Shown: positions 53,526 through 57,500 of the stretch, in pieces | Layout: every line of letters starts with the position of its first letter | Position numbering within the stretch: the stretch's first letter is position 1 | Origin: Halichondria panicea | Lineage: Eukaryota > Porifera > Demospongiae > Suberitida > Halichondriidae | Direction: 5' to 3' | Assembly: GCF_963675165.1 (NCBI RefSeq) | Contig: NC_087383.1 | Coordinates: forward strand, 6,487,139-6,544,638 | DNA: 57,500 bases | Notes under the pieces: generated by a model | The model's input: only the letters and a program-made list of their open reading frames with translations | What the model was told of the DNA's origin: nothing | Database searches by the model: none | Translations under genes and position numbers: made by a program

Positions 53526-53813
53526 GCAGGGCTTGTAGCTGCAGGAGCAGAAGAGAGGAAGGAGGCCGAATACACCAGCCTTGGTTCATGCACTGCACTG
53601 CTTCACCCCACTAGCCATAGAGACGTTCTAGGGCCTAAGTCTAAGACATTTGTTAAGGAATTAAGTGGGCGCGTTGCACGTGTCACGGGAGATCAGAAGT
53701 CCTCCCATTACTTACTGCAAAGGCTGTCGGTCGCAGTACAGCGTGGAAATGCGGCCTCAGTGATGGGCACAATGGACTCGCAGACCCTCTCCCTTGAAAC
53801 ATTGGAACTTTGA
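53526..53813 (+). pseudogene. 5'-truncated non-LTR retrotransposon tail (C-terminal part)
   Basis: An open frame without a start reads AEERKEAEYTSLGSC, SHRDVLGPKSKTFVKELSG, then HYLLQRLSVAVQRGNAASVM and a stop at 53,813. The FGPxAxxFxxELGRR...LLQRLSVAVQRGNAAxVxGT pattern is, from memory of marine-invertebrate genomes, the C-terminal end of reverse-transcriptase polyproteins. Abrupt truncation at the left, with AT-rich 3' sequence after the stop, fits a LINE insertion. The exact clade is not determined; it may not be a LINE. Confidence 0.6.
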
Positions 53814-53968
53814 ATTACTACATTATTTATTGTTGTACGAATTACACCTGGTCTGTACATGTATACGTATACTATATAATTATAATTATTATTAATTTTT
53901 CTACTAGTATAAAAAAACTAATTATAATAATTATTATCCCACATAATATTATAAAAGCGACTAACTAA
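53814..53968. other. AT-rich 3' flank of the LINE-like tail
   Basis: Very AT-rich, with AATTAT repeats; probably the element's 3' end plus flank. Confidence 0.4.
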
Positions 53969-54873
53969 TTAACCCTTTCCCGGCTTTGGACGACATATGT
54001 CGCCCAGCGGACCGAGATTTTTCAAAAATTTGCTGTGCGGGCTGTGTTGGAGCTATGCGCACGCTGTAGGTACCAGCACATGCGCATTGAGCTGCTCTTT
54101 CACGTGGTATTTTCAACATCTTGCTTTGAGGTACGCTTTGTGCAGTACTGTCGAAAGAAAAGTGACCGTTTGATGATGACTTCAAGATCTTCGTAGTACA
54201 ACCTCAGTGGGGTTCTAGAGCTGCTAGACAGTGAGAATATCGATGCTTATGGCCTTGTAGAGTGAGAGGACAGTGACTGGGATCGTAGCTAGGTAGGAAG
54301 CTACCTCAAGCTAAAAAATAAAGAGCCTGAGGAGCCTGAAGTAGCTGGACCAAGTTTCTGGATCTGGTAAGTCTAGAGTAGCATTTGTACAACATACTGT
54401 ATTCTGATAGCTTCAGGATAGCTTCAGTATAGGTTTGCTTAGGCTAGTTAGTACAGCAGTGGATATCATGACCCACCATTGAACTTGTAAACGTGTGTGT
54501 AGGTGAAGAACGTTTCCTGGGAAAAGGGCGTCTGCTGATACGACCTCGCAGAGAAGTTTCGGCAGATCCTGATCGAACTATGTCACCGTGAGAACATTGA
54601 GAACACTTACTTAGTGTGTATAGTCACTTTGTGCCTTCATATAATATTGTTTGTGTACATAATTGTGAATGTTTGTAAACAATCGCTAATTAGTTGGGGG
54701 TGGTCAGTTGCTAGGTAATGATGATGATGTCATGGTACCCCCGGGGTATGGGCTACCTGTAGGAAATAGTTACGAGTGATTTCAATGTATGGTTCATAAG
54801 ATATGGATTTTTAAAGGAAAACATGTATTTATTCTGTATTATTTTGTTTTAATTAAAGCCGGGAAAGGGTTAA
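53969..54873. mobile_element. piggyBac-type nonautonomous element 2 (TTAA)
   Basis: TTAA at 53,969-53,972 and 54,870-54,873. The element is 53,973-54,869 with CCCTTTCCCGGCTTT ends mirrored by AAAGCCGGGAAAGGG. It belongs to the same family as 47,488-48,388 but is inverted. The plus strand shows the same N-terminal remnant (VLELLDSENIDAYGLVE, stop, EDSDWDRS). Both copies share the stop, so it was inherited from a common inactive ancestor. Confidence 0.9.
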
Positions 54874-55034
54874 ACGAACAGGTGAACATTTCTAGCAATA
54901 TTGAGTGTTTTGACATAAGCACATAAGCACATGTACATGCATGTGTCTAGCCCTAACCACTATGTACGTTAGTTTAGCTATGAATTGGAGATAATACGGC
55001 CTTAAAGTGTTACATGACACACACACTGACTTAC

Positions 55035-55327
55035 CTAGGTCACACTGTCCAGTTGCCATCAGTAACTGGACACACTTCAGGCCTCCCCGGTAGCAGGCAT
55101 AGTGCAAGGGAGTGTTATTCCAAGTATCCTGTACATTGACATCGATGCCATCTTGCTGTGTGAGTATCTTCACTACATCAGCTTTGTTGGTGACGCATGC
55201 TATACGGAGAGCGGTCCATCCATAACTGGACCTCCAGTTGACAGGAGCTCCTCTAGCCAGCAGCCTCTCCACCTTGTCCACATGACCATCACGGGAAGCA
55301 TCCCAGAGTTGTTCACCCAGATCACGA
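55035..55327 (-). CDS. ankyrin-repeat exon, paralogue B
   Basis: 293 nt between acceptor CACTGTATAG and donor CTAG|GTAAGT, ending in phase 1. It contains three ankyrin repeats: DASRDGHVDKVERLLARGAP, TALRIACVTNKADVVKIL and NTPLHYACYRGGLKCVQLL. It joins in phase to the exon at 52,819-52,923, making it the most upstream visible exon of the ankyrin-Roc-COR-death gene. Compared with copy A (325-617) most differences fall around the repeat-loop positions, e.g. WTALRIACVTNKA against FNVLHRACINNHP. The start codon and any N-terminal domain lie beyond the window. Confidence 0.85.
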
Positions 55328-55969
55328 CTATACAGTGTATTGTGGAAGGAGGTAAACAATGAAGGGCAGAAATTATCATTATTATGTACCTACAAATGAC
55401 AATGAGTAATCTCAGTCTCCAATTAGTGGACTGTTAGGTGGTGAGGAGTGAGTGGGTGTATTATAGAGGATGTGACTGTATTGACCACAATCTTAGGAGC
55501 TAGCCTTCACTTGCTAGCTATACCCACATCTAGACACCAGAGGAGCCTGCAACTAATTAGCCATCACTCATGAAGGTCACTCATTAGTTTCTGAGGTTGT
55601 CATCTAAATAAGTAATACAGTCATCTTTGCTTCTATATATAGCTAGTAAGCACGAGTTATACTATTATACAGTATAAACAATACATGTAGTGTTAGGAGT
55701 ACATTATGGTCACAGTCATTATTGGACAATAGAGTGTCTGGATTCATAGATAAGGAGTACTGTATTCATTGTGGCCTCTGAGATAAGGTCACCTCAATGT
55801 ACACAGCCATTCCACCAAATGTTCACCACATAGTAAACCACGAATTGGAAACAGAAGTCCCTCAAAATAATGTTCACCACTTAGTAAACAATAGATTATA
55901 GAGTTAGAGAAGTTACATTGAATCTGCAATGGATCCTCGAAACTATTCGCGTTACTTATGAACGAGGCT

Positions 55970-56091
55970 GTAATAGGCTTGTTGGTTGTGTTGCTCCCCA
56001 GCTAGGATTAGGTCACAATTTGTCATTAGTTGGCTTGTGTGTTTGCCTGTGATATGCATTGTAATTCTGTGCCCAAAGTTAAATCTTTTTA
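55970..56091. repeat. ~120-bp insert present only in duplicated block B
   Basis: Copy A reads GAGGCTGTTAAGCAATTAA across this point. The inserted sequence is also present at 50,642-50,785, about 5.3 kb away. No inverted ends or clean target duplication are seen. Confidence 0.85.
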
Positions 56092-57500
56092 TGCAGCAAT
56101 TAATTTTTGTCGGGTAACTCCCTTAAAATATGAAAGTTGTGTTTCCTTGAGACATCATCTGTAACAGTTTATAACACGCCTAGTCCGTCAGCCACATGTA
56201 GTACTTATAATGACTGACAACGTACACCCAGTAAAAAAGATAAATTAGCTAGTAAAGTCATAAGTTAGTTCCCAAGGCTGTTTTAGAGCGTGCTAGTTAT
56301 AACTACTACAATAGGTATAGACCTTGAATATAAGTAAGTTGCACGGACTAAGCAGCTATTTGTAGTTTATTATGCACTGTGTGTAGAAATAGGTATTGTT
56401 GTGGCTCCATTAAACCACAGCGTAGCGCGGATGATACTCGAGGGTACCTTCGTTTCCAACCCCTTTAACCCCTCAATCTATGGTACAACACAACAACTCA
56501 TGATCAGAGTGTTCCATGGTTCAATGAACTATTTTGTTGTGTGGGTTCTAATGAATAAGAATGGTATGCAGAAACATTAATTTTCTTACAGAGCAATTCT
56601 AATGCACCTATCAATGTGTCGCCCCACTATCCTCCTAGGGAGGGGTCAGGCTAACATGGAGGATTTGACCATAACTATACCCCAGGTCAAATTCCCCACA
56701 TGCATGGGGGAGGATTCTTTGTTCAAATACCCTAATTCCCCAGTCACCACCAGTCACAGCCTCAAGCAGTTGTACAGTCTTTACTACGCAAGGCCAGGTC
56801 AAATCATATCAGTATGGGGCCAACATTTCAAGTCAAATTCCCCCGTATGTCCCGGGGGAGCACATTAGGTGCATAATTGCAATCTATATTATTATTTCCC
56901 TAATCAGCAATCTCATGGTGTAGTGTGTGATTGATCGAAGCTGTACATGTATACTGATGTATCTTTGTCAACCCTGAATACATACACAGACAGGCCACCA
57001 GATATTATGTACACCTTGTAGCTGTACAAGCTCACCTTGCTGCCATTGTCCTGACCTTCCTGACCTGCCCTGGCCTGGGGCGGCCAGGGACTCTAGTAGC
57101 TGCAAGATAAGTGTATAGCCCTGATCTGCAGAGTTACTTCAGCTCAATCACAGTCTAGTCTAGCTAGTATCTATTTTGTCAGCTCAAAAAGTCAAGAGCT
57201 GACACCTGTACCCAGAAGCTTTGTTTACTTGAGTTTACAAGATACGCCCTTTTTTTAGCTTGATCTGATAATGTTATTTAATATTTGCATAAAATGCATG
57301 AATATATAGCAGTAAATTTGTTGAGGTGGTCTCACCAAGAGAGTGTTATACATATTTACGGTATAATATAGTGACCAAAATAGTCACCATTAGTCACCAT
57401 GATTATAATTATCAAGAAATGCAATGAACAAACATGCATGAAAGAAATGGAAATAATGGTTGTGGTATATACGTAGGTCACTAGTAAGCTAATAAATTAA

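Larger units (their letters stand above)
54976..57500. repeat. duplicated block, copy B (cut by window end)
   Basis: Matches 266-2,617 in the same orientation, 54.7 kb away. It differs by the insert at 55,970-56,091, several small indels and substitutions. Apart from ankyrin exon B and the small inverted-repeat element near 56.6-56.9 kb there is no gene visible. Confidence 0.92.

Overview
This window looks like metazoan nuclear DNA from an early-branching marine animal, most likely a demosponge (inference). It is AT-rich. Genes are split into short exons with GT-AG introns. One gene has an ankyrin–Roc–COR–death-domain layout, an architecture known to be expanded in sponges. Most of the rest is transposon-derived. 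Nothing suggests a prokaryotic or organellar origin: there are no operons and no ribosome binding sites.

Host genes. The clearest gene lies on the minus strand between 55.3 and 33.1 kb. Ankyrin exons at 55,035-55,327, 52,819-52,923 and 41,167-41,271 are followed by a 2.2-kb Roc-COR exon (34,050-36,280), two short linker exons and a death-domain exon (33,088-33,437). Every junction I could test is phase-compatible, giving about 1,070 residues in view. A second paralogue of the first ankyrin exon sits at 325-617 inside a duplicated block of about 2.4 kb (266-2,617 and 54,976-57,500), so this is probably a tandem family. Between 7.9 and 8.8 kb lie exon fragments of two unrelated housekeeping genes, RBM22 and a broken RPS6, plus an unidentified first exon. 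A tandem array of four related exon-like units (13.1-14.6 kb) belongs to an unidentified family. A kinase-like exon fragment lies at about 3.2 kb.

Mobile elements. There is a broken piggyBac transposase (3.84-6.34 kb). There is a nearly complete but inactivated Ty3/gypsy LTR retrotransposon (25,151-30,655, minus strand) with target duplication, LTRs, primer-binding site, polypurine tract, gag, protease, RT, RNase H and integrase. Two piggyBac-type nonautonomous elements carry TTAA duplications (47.5-48.4 and 54.0-54.9 kb). A 5'-truncated LINE-like tail lies at 53.5-53.8 kb. There are also hAT-like, Mutator-like and many TA-flanked fold-back elements. Several have matching empty sites elsewhere in the window, which fixes their ends precisely.

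Most unusual locus. At 22.09-25.11 kb a fold-back element is interrupted by two terminal-inverted-repeat elements (1,095 and 1,331 bp) lying head to tail. They share the 9-bp sequence GAAGAGCAT before, between and after them. Their interiors carry exon-like pieces with splice sites, as in Pack-type transposons. A second potentially new family has GTGACAGGGCCTAGG ends and carries a short open frame in several copies; the 41.8-kb copy can be joined by a 67-bp intron to a basic C-terminal exon.

The remaining intergenic DNA is AT-rich and I could not assign it a function.
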